NCBI RefSeq assembly: GCF_007828865.1
Contig: NZ_VIVK01000001.1
Coordinates: 2,604,001 to 2,668,000 of the forward strand
Source: Kribbella amoyensis
Lineage (GTDB): Bacteria; Actinomycetota; Actinomycetes; Propionibacteriales; Kribbellaceae
DNA: 64,000 nt
Reading direction: 5' to 3'
Part shown: positions 22,883 through 31,089 of the stretch, piece after piece
How the letters are laid out: each line of letters begins with the position of its first letter
Numbering within the stretch: position 1 is the first letter of the stretch
Program-made: the position numbers and the translations under genes
The notes under the pieces: model-generated
What the model saw: only the letters and a program-made list of their open reading frames with translations
Database searches by the model: none
What the model was told of the DNA's origin: nothing

Positions 22883-23977
22883 ATGGTGCAGGTCGAGACT
22901 AGGCCACCGCGGCAGACCTCGGCGCCCGCTTCGCACTTCATCCACACCGTCCCCGGACTGCTCGTCGTGCTCGCGCTCGCGGGGGCCGCGGTACCGCTCG
23001 GCCGGCTGATCCCGGTGGTGGGCGGACCGGTGTTCGGGATCCTGCTCGGCGTGGCCACCGGTGCGCTGGCTCCCGCCCTGCGCGGCGAGTGGAGCCGGCC
23101 CGGGTACGACTTCGCCTCCAAGTACCTCCTGCAGGCGTCGATCGTGGTGCTCGGGACCGGGTTGTCGTTGCGCCAGGTGGTCGAGGTCGGCGGTGGATCG
23201 CTGCCGGTGATGCTCGGCACGCTCGCGGTCGCGCTCGGCGGCGCCTGGTTGTTCGGCCGCTGGCTCGGGGTGCGCGGTGACACGCAGATCCTGATCGGGG
23301 TCGGGACCGGGATCTGCGGCGGTTCGGCGATCGCCGCCGCGACTGCCGCGATCGGGGCCAAGCGGACCTCGGTGGCGTACGCGCTCGCCACCATCTTCAC
23401 GTTCAACGTGGTCGCGGTGCTGACCTTCCCGACGCTCGGTCATCTGCTCGGGATGAGCCCGGAGGCGTTCGGGTTGTGGGCCGGGACCGCGATCAACGAC
23501 ACGTCGTCGGTGGTCGCCGCCGGGTACGCGTACAGCCAGCAGGCCGGCGATCACGCGCTCGTGGTCAAGCTGACCCGCTCGCTGATGCTGGTACCGATCG
23601 TGCTCGGCCTGGTCATCCTCAAGTCCCGCCGCGAAGCCAAAGCCTCTGTGCAGACCGGATCGCCGCAGCAGCAGGGCACCTCGGCGGAGTTGGCCGGTCG
23701 CAAGTTGCCGTGGCGGAAGATGGTGCCGTTGTTCCTGGTCGGGTTCCTCGCCGCGGCCGGACTGCGCAGCGCCGGCCTGGTCCCGGAGGCCTGGCAGCCG
23801 AACCTGTCGCTGCTCGGCACGTTCCTGATCACCAGTGCGCTCGTCGGCATCGGCCTGTCGCTGCGGCTCTCCGAGCTCCGCAAGGCCGGGCTGCGGCCGT
23901 TGCTGCTCGGCGCCGTGCTCTGGATCTGCGTCGCCGCGAGCAGCCTGGGCCTGCAACAACTCACCGGCGCACTCTGA
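22883..23977 (+). CDS. YeiH/UPF0324-family membrane protein (putative sulfate-type exporter)
   Basis: 364-residue membrane protein with about ten helices and the two inverted-topology halves of the YeiH (PSE) family: VFGILLGVATGAL, QASIVVLGTGLSLRQV, the conserved loop GVGTGICGGSAIAAATAAIGA and AGTAINDTSSVVAAGYAYSQQAGDHALVVKLTRSLMLVPIVL. Some relatives export sulfite or sulfate-like anions, or are induced by taurine or cysteate use. ATG 22883 lies downstream of GAGGAGG. Divergent from a GntR regulator with a dyad between; convergent with the GH2 gene. Confidence 0.88.
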   Translation: MVQVETRPPRQTSAPASHFIHTVPGLLVVLALAGAAVPLGRLIPVVGGPVFGILLGVATGALAPALRGEWSRPGYDFASKYLLQASIVVLGTGLSLRQVVEVGGGSLPVMLGTLAVALGGAWLFGRWLGVRGDTQILIGVGTGICGGSAIAAATAAIGAKRTSVAYALATIFTFNVVAVLTFPTLGHLLGMSPEAFGLWAGTAINDTSSVVAAGYAYSQQAGDHALVVKLTRSLMLVPIVLGLVILKSRREAKASVQTGSPQQQGTSAELAGRKLPWRKMVPLFLVGFLAAAGLRSAGLVPEAWQPNLSLLGTFLITSALVGIGLSLRLSELRKAGLRPLLLGAVLWICVAASSLGLQQLTGAL

Positions 23978-24019
23978 GCGAGCACGCCGGTGAGGTTGCT
24001 ACTGGCAACTACTAGCTGA

Positions 24020-25831
24020 TCAGTCCTTCTCGTACGCCGCGGCGCGGGTCTGGACCGCCTTGATCCGCGGGACGTCGAGCTTGTTCGACCGGTCGAACCG
24101 GTAGATCCCGTTCTCCTCCTGGAAGACGTCGGTCAGCTGCGTGTAGCAGTAACCGAACATCAGCGGGTTGTCGAGCAGCGCGTCGACCAGACCGGTGAAG
24201 CGGTCGTAGAACTCCGCCTCGTCCTGGACCCGCTGGCCGTAGCCCCACGACTCCTTCCGGTCGTCGCCGGCGGCGTTCGCGGCCTCCGGGTTCCACCAGA
24301 TCCCGCCGAACTCGCTGCAGAAGTACGGCTGCCCGTTGTACGGCTGGGAGATCGGCCGCGACTCGTGGCCGCCGGTGTTCCCGTACGGCTGGTCGTCCAC
24401 CAGGCCGGCCATCTGCTTCGCGAACTCGGCCGGGTTCTGCTCGTAGTTGTGCGAGTCCCACACGTCCGTCTCCGGGACCCGGTGCGAGTACCCCGAGGCG
24501 TCCAGGACCGGCCGGGTGGTGTCCGCCGCCTTGGTGGCCAGGAACATCGCCCGGGTGACGTCGTCCAGCTGGGTGATCCGGTCGTGCAGCAGCTGGTGGG
24601 TCTCGTTCAGCGGGCACCAGCCGATGATCGACGGGTGGCTGTAGTCGCGCTCGACGGCCTCCAGCCACTGCGTCACGAACGTCGCGGTCGGCTGCTGGTT
24701 GTCGCCGCCGGTGTTACCGACGCCCGCACCCCAGTCGCCGAACTCGCCCCAGACCAGGTACCCGAGCCGGTCCGCGTGGTACAGGAACCGCTCCTCGAAC
24801 ACCTTCTGGTGCAACCGGGCGCCGTTGAAGCCGGCCGCCAGGCTGAGCTCGATGTCCGCGACCAGCGCCTCCTCGGACGGCGCCGTCATCAGGCTCTCCG
24901 GCCAGTAGCCCTGGTCCAGCACGAGCCGCTGGAACACGTGCTTGCCGTTGATCAGGATCGCCTTGCCGTTGATCGAGACCGACCGCAGGCCGGCGTAGCT
25001 GTCCGCGGTGTCCACCACGGCGCCGTCGGCGTCGACCAGCTCGAACTTGACGTCGTACAGGTGTGGGTCGGTCGTGTCCCAGAGCCGGACCCGGTCGGCC
25101 GGGACGGCGAGCACCAGCCGGGGCGCGAGGTCGAGGTCGGCGCGCACCTCGGCGGCGACCACCTCGCCGTCGGCGTCGGACAGCACCGCGCGGACCTTCC
25201 AGCCCGGCTTGTTCGCCGAGACCGGGACCTCGACGTGGAAGACCGAGCCGGCCACGTCCGGCGTGATCCGCGGCCGGCCGAGGTGGATCGAGGGGACGGC
25301 CTCGAGCCAGACGGTCTGCCAGATCCCGGTGGTCCGGGTGTAGTGGCAGTCGGCGTTGAAGTAGTTGAGGCTCTGCTTGCCGCGGGCCTGGCTGCCGGAC
25401 CGCGGGTCGCGGGCGCGGACCACGATCAGCGCCTCCTCGCCCGGACCGGCGACACCGGCCAGGTTCGCGCTGAACGGGGTGAAGCCGCCGCGGTGCCGGA
25501 CGACCTCGGTGCCGTTCACCCAGACGGTCGCGTCGTGGTCGACGGCCTGGAAGTGCAGGACGGCGTCCTTGCCGGTCCAGTCGGCGGGGACGGTGACGGT
25601 GGTGCGGTACCAGACGGCTTCGAGGTAGTCGACGTCCTCGATCCCGGACAGCTCTGTCTCGGGGGCGAACGGGACGACGATGCGCTGCTGCAGCTCACGA
25701 TCGCGCAGGCCGCGCTCCAGGCCGGAGTCGGACCGGTCGGTCTCGAACTGCCACTCACCGTTGAGGTTCAGCCAGTCCGGACGGGTGAACTGCGGTCTGG
25801 GGTGCTCGGGGCGGGGCTGGGTGCTGGGCAT
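24020..25831 (-). CDS. Glycoside hydrolase family 2 (beta-galactosidase/beta-glucuronidase type)
   Basis: 603-residue cytoplasmic GH2 enzyme without signal peptide. Domains: jelly-roll sugar-binding (about 15-180), immunoglobulin-like (about 185-285) and TIM barrel (about 290-600). The catalytic pair is E410 (CPLNETHQL, acid/base) and E507 (YFCSEFGGIWW, nucleophile). Length is short for LacZ but normal for small actinobacterial GH2 enzymes that cleave beta-galactosides, glucuronides or mannosides. ATG 25831 begins MPSTQPRP with GGGAG seven bases upstream; an earlier frame extension is unlikely. Two CG-centred palindromes upstream suggest LacI-family control. Confidence 0.93.
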   Translation of the reverse strand: MPSTQPRPEHPRPQFTRPDWLNLNGEWQFETDRSDSGLERGLRDRELQQRIVVPFAPETELSGIEDVDYLEAVWYRTTVTVPADWTGKDAVLHFQAVDHDATVWVNGTEVVRHRGGFTPFSANLAGVAGPGEEALIVVRARDPRSGSQARGKQSLNYFNADCHYTRTTGIWQTVWLEAVPSIHLGRPRITPDVAGSVFHVEVPVSANKPGWKVRAVLSDADGEVVAAEVRADLDLAPRLVLAVPADRVRLWDTTDPHLYDVKFELVDADGAVVDTADSYAGLRSVSINGKAILINGKHVFQRLVLDQGYWPESLMTAPSEEALVADIELSLAAGFNGARLHQKVFEERFLYHADRLGYLVWGEFGDWGAGVGNTGGDNQQPTATFVTQWLEAVERDYSHPSIIGWCPLNETHQLLHDRITQLDDVTRAMFLATKAADTTRPVLDASGYSHRVPETDVWDSHNYEQNPAEFAKQMAGLVDDQPYGNTGGHESRPISQPYNGQPYFCSEFGGIWWNPEAANAAGDDRKESWGYGQRVQDEAEFYDRFTGLVDALLDNPLMFGYCYTQLTDVFQEENGIYRFDRSNKLDVPRIKAVQTRAAAYEKD

Positions 25832-25877
25832 CGAGGGGCTCCCGAAGGGGTGGAGAAAGCAGGTCGGAACGACAGTA

Positions 25878-25921
25878 CAACGTTGGAATGGGCCCGGCAA
25901 CGGGGAGACGACAGCGTTGTC
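25878..25921 (-). promoter_or_regulatory. Candidate LacI-type operators upstream of GH2
   Basis: CAACGTTG (25878-25885, perfect palindrome) and GACAGCGTTGTC (25910-25921, 10 of 12 symmetric), both centred on CG as in LacI-family sites that often govern glycosidase genes. No LacI gene is in the window. Confidence 0.35.
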
Positions 25922-26089
25922 ACGGGATCTGTCCGGTCAGCGTGTCAGGATCCTGCCAACCGGTCCGTGCAACCGTTCGGCCGCTCAGTCGTTCTTTTCA
26001 GAAGAGACATGATCCCGCCGCGGTTCTGGTGGGACGCAGCATGCTGGAAGTCCACAGGTGGCGAGGCGGGGAGAGGCGGAGGTCGACGG

Positions 26090-26875
26090 GTGGGAACTGA
26101 GCGCACAGCGGAAGTCCGTGAGTTGCGGTTGCGGGTGCCGCGGACCGAGCTCGCGGCGCTGTACGAGCGGTTGCGCGCGTTCCGGGACGGCGGCGGTTAC
26201 ATCGCCGCGGGGCTGGACCGGATCGTGCCGGCCGCCTACGCCGACGAGCTGATCGACTACTGGGTCGACGGCTACGACTGGCGCGTCCACGAGGCCCGGC
26301 TGGCGGCGTACCACCACTACGCGACCGAGATCGCCGGCCAGTTCGTGCACTTCCTGCATCTGCGCTCGGCGAGTCCGTCGGCCCGGCCGGCGCTGCTCAC
26401 CCACGCCTGGCCGAGCGGGGTGATGGACGTACTGGATGCCGCCGGACCGCTCGAGGCCGCCGGTGGGAACCACCTGGTGATCCCGTCGATCGCGTGGACC
26501 GCACTGACCGGGCCGGGCGACGGTTCGCCGAGTCAGCGGGCCGCGGCAGGCTGGGACGAGCTGATGCGCCGGCTCGGGTACGACGACTATCAGGTCGGCG
26601 ACGACCGGGACGGGCTGACTGCGACCCCGGCGTACACCGCGGTGACCGAGGCCGGTGCGCAGCAGCGCGGGCTGGACGCCGCCGAGCTGGCCGAGGTGCG
26701 CTGGTTCAACGAGAACCTCACGGCGTTCAACGAGGGGCGGCAGATCTCCGCGTTGGTGCTGAGCACGGCGCTGCTTGCGTGGAATGCCCAGCTGGTCAGC
26801 CTGGAGATCGACCGGGACGCGCTGCTCACCGGGCTCACGCTGGCCTGGTTCGTGTCGCAGCTGCCGGTCGAGTAG
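26090..26875 (+). CDS. Degenerate epoxide-hydrolase-like protein
   Basis: 261 residues. The N-terminal half matches the EHN domain and lid of microsomal-type epoxide hydrolases (ELRLRVPRTELAALYERLR, YWVDGYDWRVHEARLAAYHHYATEIAGQFVHFLHLRS) and the oxyanion motif, here HAWPSG rather than HGWP. After WDELMRRLGYDDYQ the expected nucleophile motif GGDWG and roughly 100 residues are missing; the text resumes in the cap region (EVRWFNENLTAFNEGRQ ... LLTGLTLAWF) and stops before the catalytic His. Probably a decaying gene or a non-catalytic relative. GTG 26090 has GGAGG upstream. Confidence 0.65.
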   Translation: MGTERTAEVRELRLRVPRTELAALYERLRAFRDGGGYIAAGLDRIVPAAYADELIDYWVDGYDWRVHEARLAAYHHYATEIAGQFVHFLHLRSASPSARPALLTHAWPSGVMDVLDAAGPLEAAGGNHLVIPSIAWTALTGPGDGSPSQRAAAGWDELMRRLGYDDYQVGDDRDGLTATPAYTAVTEAGAQQRGLDAAELAEVRWFNENLTAFNEGRQISALVLSTALLAWNAQLVSLEIDRDALLTGLTLAWFVSQLPVE

Positions 26876-26892
26876 CTGCCCGGACGACTAGC

Positions 26893-26997
26893 TGGCCGGT
26901 CGAATGGCTGCCCGTCGAGTGGGTGCTCGGTCGAGCAGCTGGCGGTCGAATGGCTGCTCGGTCGAATGGCTGACGGTCGATCGGCTACCCGTCGAGT
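26893..26997 (+). repeat. Degenerate short tandem repeats after the epoxide-hydrolase-like gene
   Basis: About six imperfect 15-18 bp units built on CGGTCGAATGGCTG fill the gap between the convergent genes and reach into the 3' end of the amidohydrolase gene. Confidence 0.6.
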
Positions 26998-27854
26998 AGG
27001 CGGGTGCCGTTCTCCCAGCAGACTGCGCGCAGCCAGTCGTCGCCGAGGTCGAGGCGTTCGAGCGACTCCAGCTGGACGGCGTACTGGTACGGGATGTTCG
27101 GGAAGTCCGAGCCGAGCACGACGCGGTCCTGGAGCGCAGCCAGCCGGGGCCGGAGGTCGCGGTCGAACGGCATCAGTGACTCCGTGAACGGGGTCAGCGC
27201 CATGGTCGTGTCCAGGTGCACGTTCTCGTACGTCTCGGCGAGCGCCAGGTGCTCGGCGTACTCCGGCATGCCCAGGTGCGCGATGACCGCGGTGAGGCGC
27301 GGGTGGTTTCGCAGTACCTCGCCGAACGGACCGGGGCCCGTGTGCCGACCGGGGATCGGCCCGGATCCGCAGTGCACGACCACGGGGACTTCGGCGTCGG
27401 CGAGTTGTCCCCAGACGCTGTCGAGCTCCTCGTCCCGCGGGTCGTAGTCCCCGACCTGGACATGCACCTTGAAGATCCGGGTCCCGAGTTCGAGCGCTTC
27501 CTTCACGTACTCCGCGGCGCCGGGCTCGGGGTAGAACGTGCCGCTCATGACGCACCGCGGCGTCTGCGCGGCGAACTCGCGGGCCCAGCTGTTGAGCCAC
27601 GCGGCCATGTCGGGCTTGTGCGGATACACGAGCGCCGGGAATCGCCGTACCCCGAGCTCGCCGAGCGTCCGCAACCGCTCGGCCACCGGCGTCCGGTACG
27701 TGATCGGCCAGGCGACGCCGTAGTGCCGCTCGGCCTGGTCGAAGAACCCCCAGACGGCCTCCATCACCTGGTCCGGCAGGAAGTGGACGTGCACGTCCAC
27801 CAACCCGTCCAGCCCCAGCCGCCGCCACCAGCCCGGTACGTCCACATCGCGCAC
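26985..27854 (-). CDS. Amidohydrolase (family 2, decarboxylase/lactonase type)
   Basis: 289-residue TIM-barrel metal-dependent hydrolase. Metal ligands: H22 and H24 in VDVHVHFLPD, His in VPVVVHCGSG, His in TAVIAHLGMPEY, and Asp in VVLGSDFPNIPYQY. The Amidohydro_2 family includes ACMS decarboxylase and related ring-cleavage or lactone enzymes; the substrate here is unknown. GTG at 27854 is supported by a TAGAGT -10 box ending 6 nt upstream, so the message is probably leaderless. Stands alone on the minus strand. Confidence 0.88.
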   Translation of the reverse strand: MRDVDVPGWWRRLGLDGLVDVHVHFLPDQVMEAVWGFFDQAERHYGVAWPITYRTPVAERLRTLGELGVRRFPALVYPHKPDMAAWLNSWAREFAAQTPRCVMSGTFYPEPGAAEYVKEALELGTRIFKVHVQVGDYDPRDEELDSVWGQLADAEVPVVVHCGSGPIPGRHTGPGPFGEVLRNHPRLTAVIAHLGMPEYAEHLALAETYENVHLDTTMALTPFTESLMPFDRDLRPRLAALQDRVVLGSDFPNIPYQYAVQLESLERLDLGDDWLRAVCWENGTRLLDG

Positions 27855-27860
27855 CGCATC

Positions 27861-27866
27861 ACTCTA
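27861..27866 (-). promoter_or_regulatory. -10 box of a leaderless promoter (amidohydrolase)
   Basis: TAGAGT, 6 nt before GTG 27854. Confidence 0.5.
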
Positions 27867-28063
27867 GGCCCGGCCTGCTGATCCGCCGCGTGCTGCACGG
27901 CACTGGGCACGGCACTGGGCACGGCACCCGCGCCGCGCCGCGCTGGAGCAAGTCCACGGTGACCACCGCCTCGGGGCCTCCACCCAGCCGCTGAGCTACC
28001 GCGCCGGGCACCTGCTCGCGACTGCACCGGATCTTTCAGACCGGGTCTCGACACGGTTCAGAC

Positions 28064-28091
28064 TTGCAATAACTACGTATCTACGTAGTAT
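28064..28091 (+). promoter_or_regulatory. Promoter with embedded dyad operator
   Basis: TTGCAA (28064-28069), 16-bp spacer, TAGTAT (28086-28091); GTG start at 28099, so leaderless. The perfect dyad ACTACGTA-TC-TACGTAGT (28072-28089) fills the spacer and -10, so a bound repressor would block polymerase. The first gene encodes a winged-helix protein, so autoregulation is likely. Confidence 0.75.
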
Positions 28092-28098
28092 CCACAGT

Positions 28099-28608
28099 GT
28101 GGATGAGGCTGTGGATAACCGCCTTGAAGAGCTGGAGCGACGGGTCGCCGCTCTCGAATCCGCACGTCCGCTCGGCGAGCAGGTGCTGCCGGACGGGGTC
28201 GATCCCGAGGTGTTCTTCGCGCTCCGAGCGCTGAAGGAGCGAGTACCGGAGCCGGGTGCCGTGCTCTACACGGGCACCGTGACGTTGCCCGACGGGCGGC
28301 ACGTGGACTGGCAATTTGGCCGGCCGACCACAGAGGTGCTCGACGCCGATTGGTCCGCGCGCGCCTCGGGGCTGGCCGCGCTCGGCAATCCGGTGCGGCT
28401 GACGTTGCTGCGCGAGATCCTGCACGACCGGAATACGGTCAGCGCGCTCAGCGAGGTCGAAGGCCTCGGGACGAGCGGGCAGATCTACCACCATCTGCGG
28501 CAGCTGACCGCCGAAGGCTGGCTGCACAGCCCGAGCCGCGGCGTCTTCGCCGTTCCCCCGACCCGGGTGGTCGCGTTGCTCGCGATCCTCGTCGCCCTGG
28601 AGAGGTAG
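28099..28608 (+). CDS. ArsR-like winged-helix transcriptional regulator
   Basis: 169 residues. The N-terminus is a short coiled coil (RLEELERRVAALESAR). A middle beta-rich segment (VLYTGTVTLPDGRHVDWQFGRP) is followed by a C-terminal winged helix (ASGLAALGNPVRLTLLREILHDRNTVSALSEVEGLGTSGQIYHHLRQLTAEGWLHSPSRGVFAVPPTRVVALLAIL). Having the DNA-binding domain at the C-terminus is less usual for ArsR relatives. GTG 28099 matches the predicted transcript start. It is the first gene of an operon with a class C beta-lactamase-like gene and a membrane protein, and its own promoter carries a strong dyad. Confidence 0.85.
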   Translation: MDEAVDNRLEELERRVAALESARPLGEQVLPDGVDPEVFFALRALKERVPEPGAVLYTGTVTLPDGRHVDWQFGRPTTEVLDADWSARASGLAALGNPVRLTLLREILHDRNTVSALSEVEGLGTSGQIYHHLRQLTAEGWLHSPSRGVFAVPPTRVVALLAILVALER

Positions 28609-28610
28609 CC

Positions 28611-29642
28611 ATGAAGCCGATCGCGATCCTGCTCGCCCTTGCGCTTGCCATCGGGGGCTGGTTCGTCCGGCCCCGCTCGCTGGAACTCGCCGAACCGCGG
28701 ACCGGCGACGCGGCGCTGCAGCAGTACATCGACGACCACTACGAAGGCGCCGGCCACCGACTCGCGGTCGCGCTGGTCGACGGCGACTCGGTGCGGTTCG
28801 CTGGGCGGGGTGCGGACGAGCACGCGGCGTTCGAGACCGGCTCGATCAGCAAGGCTTTCACCGGGCTGCTGCTGTCCGAGGCGATCCGCCGTGGCGAGGT
28901 GAAGCTGGACCAGCAGGTCGGTTCGCTGCTGCCGCTGCACGAGTCGGAGGTGGCGACCGCGACCCTGGAGGACCTGGCGACGCATCACGCCGGCCTCCCG
29001 AGTACGCCGAGGCAGCCGCTCTCCGCAGCACGGTCATTCTTTGCGAATCTGATGGCCGGGAACCCGTACCCGTACGACGTGGACCAGCTCCTCGATCACG
29101 CGCGCTCCTCCGGCAGGGGCGACGAACCGCGGTACTCGAACCTTGGCGGCGCTCTGCTCGGTCAAGCGCTCGCCCGCAGTGCCGGTCAGACGTACCCGGA
29201 GCTGCTGTCCGAGCGCGTACTCGAGCCGCTCGGCCTGACCGAGACGCGGACGCCGGTCGACGAGGCGGGCGCGGCGCCACCGGGGTACAGCTCGGGTGGT
29301 CGCAAGCAGGATCCGTGGGTCCAGGTCGGGTACGCGCCGGCCGGTGGGGTGGTGTCGTCGACCCGCGATCTCAGCAAGCTCGCGCAGTCGCTGCTCGCCG
29401 GGCGGTCCGTGGACGCGTTGGCGCCGCGGCGGGAGTTCGACGGGGAACGGATCGGAATGTTCTGGCTGACCAGCCCGCTCGGTGGGACCGGCCGGAACAT
29501 GGTCTGGCACAACGGCGGCACCGGCGGGTACCGGTCGTTCCTCGGTCTCGACCTGGAACGTCGGCGCGCCGTGGTCGTGCTGTCCGACGTCGCGGTCGAC
29601 GTGGACGACTTCGCCGAGAAGCTGCTGGAGGAGCCGGTATGA
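28611..29642 (+). CDS. Serine hydrolase, class C beta-lactamase/PBP4* family
   Basis: 343 residues with a single N-terminal hydrophobic segment (IAILLALALAIGGWFV) that serves as signal or anchor, placing the catalytic domain outside. Catalytic elements: S78-I-S-K81 (TGSISKAFTG), Y-S-N (PRYSNLGG) and H-N-G (VWHNGGTGGYRS). Members act as beta-lactamases, D-aminopeptidases or esterases. ATG 28611 follows GGAGAGG by 7 nt. Second gene of the operon: only 2 nt after the regulator stop, and overlapping the next gene by ATGA. Confidence 0.92.
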   Translation: MKPIAILLALALAIGGWFVRPRSLELAEPRTGDAALQQYIDDHYEGAGHRLAVALVDGDSVRFAGRGADEHAAFETGSISKAFTGLLLSEAIRRGEVKLDQQVGSLLPLHESEVATATLEDLATHHAGLPSTPRQPLSAARSFFANLMAGNPYPYDVDQLLDHARSSGRGDEPRYSNLGGALLGQALARSAGQTYPELLSERVLEPLGLTETRTPVDEAGAAPPGYSSGGRKQDPWVQVGYAPAGGVVSSTRDLSKLAQSLLAGRSVDALAPRREFDGERIGMFWLTSPLGGTGRNMVWHNGGTGGYRSFLGLDLERRRAVVVLSDVAVDVDDFAEKLLEEPV

Positions 29643-29974
29643 GAGACGTGATCCTGCTGGCCCTCGCGATCGGCTATCCGGTCGTCCTGCTGTGGCAACT
29701 TCGCGCCGGCAAACTCCGGGACCGCGCCGACCTGATCCTGGTCCTGAGCATCGGCGCCCTCTTCCTCCTCTTCGCCCGCAGTACCGCCGACTGGACGTCC
29801 TTGCCGACCTGGCCCTGGCTGATCGGCCTGGCTCTCCTGGTCGCGGCCACCGCCTGGTCCGGCCGAATCTGGCCCAAGCTGACCTGGTTCGGCACCACCC
29901 ACCCAACCCGCCGCGGCATCTCCACCGGCCTCCAACTAGCGGTCGTCACCGCGGTCGGCCTGCTGCTCATCTGA
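29639..29974 (+). CDS. Small four-helix membrane protein
   Basis: 111 residues, almost entirely hydrophobic, with about four helices (VILLALAIGYPVVLLWQL; ADLILVLSIGALFLLFA; WPWLIGLALLVAATAW; GLQLAVVTAVGLLLI). No family recognised. It overlaps the preceding serine hydrolase stop by ATGA and is the last gene of the three-gene unit. The stop leads straight into a 13-bp repeat array. Confidence 0.75.
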   Translation: MRDVILLALAIGYPVVLLWQLRAGKLRDRADLILVLSIGALFLLFARSTADWTSLPTWPWLIGLALLVAATAWSGRIWPKLTWFGTTHPTRRGISTGLQLAVVTAVGLLLI

Positions 29975-30602
29975 CCCCCGCCATCTGGCCCCCGCCACCT
30001 GACCCCGCTGTCCGACCCCGCCACCTGACCCCCCACCATCTGCCTCTCGCCGACTGACCTCGCCGACTGACCTCGCCGACTGACCTCGCCGACTGACCTC
30101 GCCGACTGACCTCGCCGACTGACCTCGCCGACTGACCTCGCCGACTGACCTCGCCGACTGACCTCGCCGACTGACCTCGCCGACTGACCTCGCCGACTGA
30201 CCTCGCCGACTGACCTCGCCGACTGACCTCGCCGACTGACCTCGCCGACTGACCTCGCCGACTGACCTCGCCGACTGACCTCGCCGACTGACCTCGCCGA
30301 CTGACCTCGCCGACTGACCTCGCCGACTGACCTCGCCGTCCGACCCGGCCGTCCGACCCGGCCGTCCGACCCGGCCGTCCGACCCGGCCGTCCGACCCGG
30401 CCGTCCGACCCGGCCGTCCGACCCGGCCGTCCGACCCGGCCGTCCGACCCGGCCGTCCGACCCGGCCGTCCGACCCGGCCGTCCGACCCGGCCGTCCGAC
30501 CATGATGTCTGGCCCAGTGTCTGACCCTGCCGTTCGGCCCCGGTTCCTGACCCCGCCCGCCATGTGACCTCGCTGCCTGATCCCCGTCGTCTGACCCTGC
30601 CG
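29975..30602. repeat. 13-bp minisatellite, two homogenised blocks with degenerate edges
   Basis: Block 1 (30048-30333) is exactly 22 copies of CGCCGACTGACCT. Block 2 (30334-30502) is 13 copies of GGCCGTCCGACCC, in the same register, 35 units in all. Degenerate units of about the same period flank both sides (29975-30047 and 30503-30602). The period is not a multiple of three and the plus strand has a TGA in each block 1 unit, so coding is unlikely. No spacers, so not CRISPR. Confidence 0.97.
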
Positions 30603-30737
30603 GATCGGGTGTCGGACGCCTGCTGGATCGGGTTCGAAAAAAACTTCGGGGAGGATGTCCTTTCGGGGGCGGGCCGTTCGTCGTCACCATCGAGACGGCG
30701 GATCGAGCCGTCCGGGAACCGAGCTTGGAGGCTGGAC

Positions 30738-31088
30738 ATGCTGTACATGCTGCTGATCAACGCGGGCGAGATCGGCGCCGACGGTGGGGCGGCCGAGTGC
30801 ACCCCGCAGGACTGGATGACCTTCGACAAGGAGGTCCGCGACGCCGGCATCATGGTCGACGGGCACTCGCTCGCCGACCTGGTCACCGCGACCACCGTCA
30901 AGGTCGGCGCGTCCGGCGAGCGCACGGTCACCGACGGGCCGTTCGCGGAGAGCCGTGAGGTCCTCGGTGGGTACTACGTGATCGACGTCCCCGACCTGGA
31001 CGCCGCGATCGACTGGGCCGCGCGCTGCCCGGGATCGTGGGGTAGCGGCAACGTGGTGATCCGCCCGATCGCGGACTTCGGGGCCTGA
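30738..31088 (+). CDS. YCII-related (DGPF) domain protein
   Basis: 116 residues of the YCII/DGPF family: MLYMLLINAGEIGADGG at the N-terminus, the signature TVTDGPFAESREVLGGYYVIDVPDLDAAIDWAARCPG, and a closing VVIRPI strand. Proteins of this kind are the usual partner of ECF42 sigma factors. ATG 30738 has GGAGG (30727-30731) 6 nt upstream. One nucleotide separates its stop from the sigma factor gene. Function unproven; a dimeric alpha-beta barrel that may bind a small molecule. Confidence 0.9.
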   Translation: MLYMLLINAGEIGADGGAAECTPQDWMTFDKEVRDAGIMVDGHSLADLVTATTVKVGASGERTVTDGPFAESREVLGGYYVIDVPDLDAAIDWAARCPGSWGSGNVVIRPIADFGA

Positions 31089-31089
31089 C

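Noticed and set aside
24365..26089. Long plus-strand open frame running from within the GH2 gene up to the epoxide-hydrolase-like gene
   Set aside because: It is the complement of the GH2 gene (low-complexity Val/Arg/Gly translation). Only the part from GTG 26090 has family similarity and a ribosome site.
30048..30502. Tandem repeats considered as a CRISPR array
   Set aside because: Units are 13 bp and directly adjacent without spacers; no cas genes nearby.
29936..30931. Gly/Arg/Ser-rich open frames across the 13-bp array
   Set aside because: A 13-bp period cycles through all frames, so any stop-free unit gives a long open frame. No start signal or homology.
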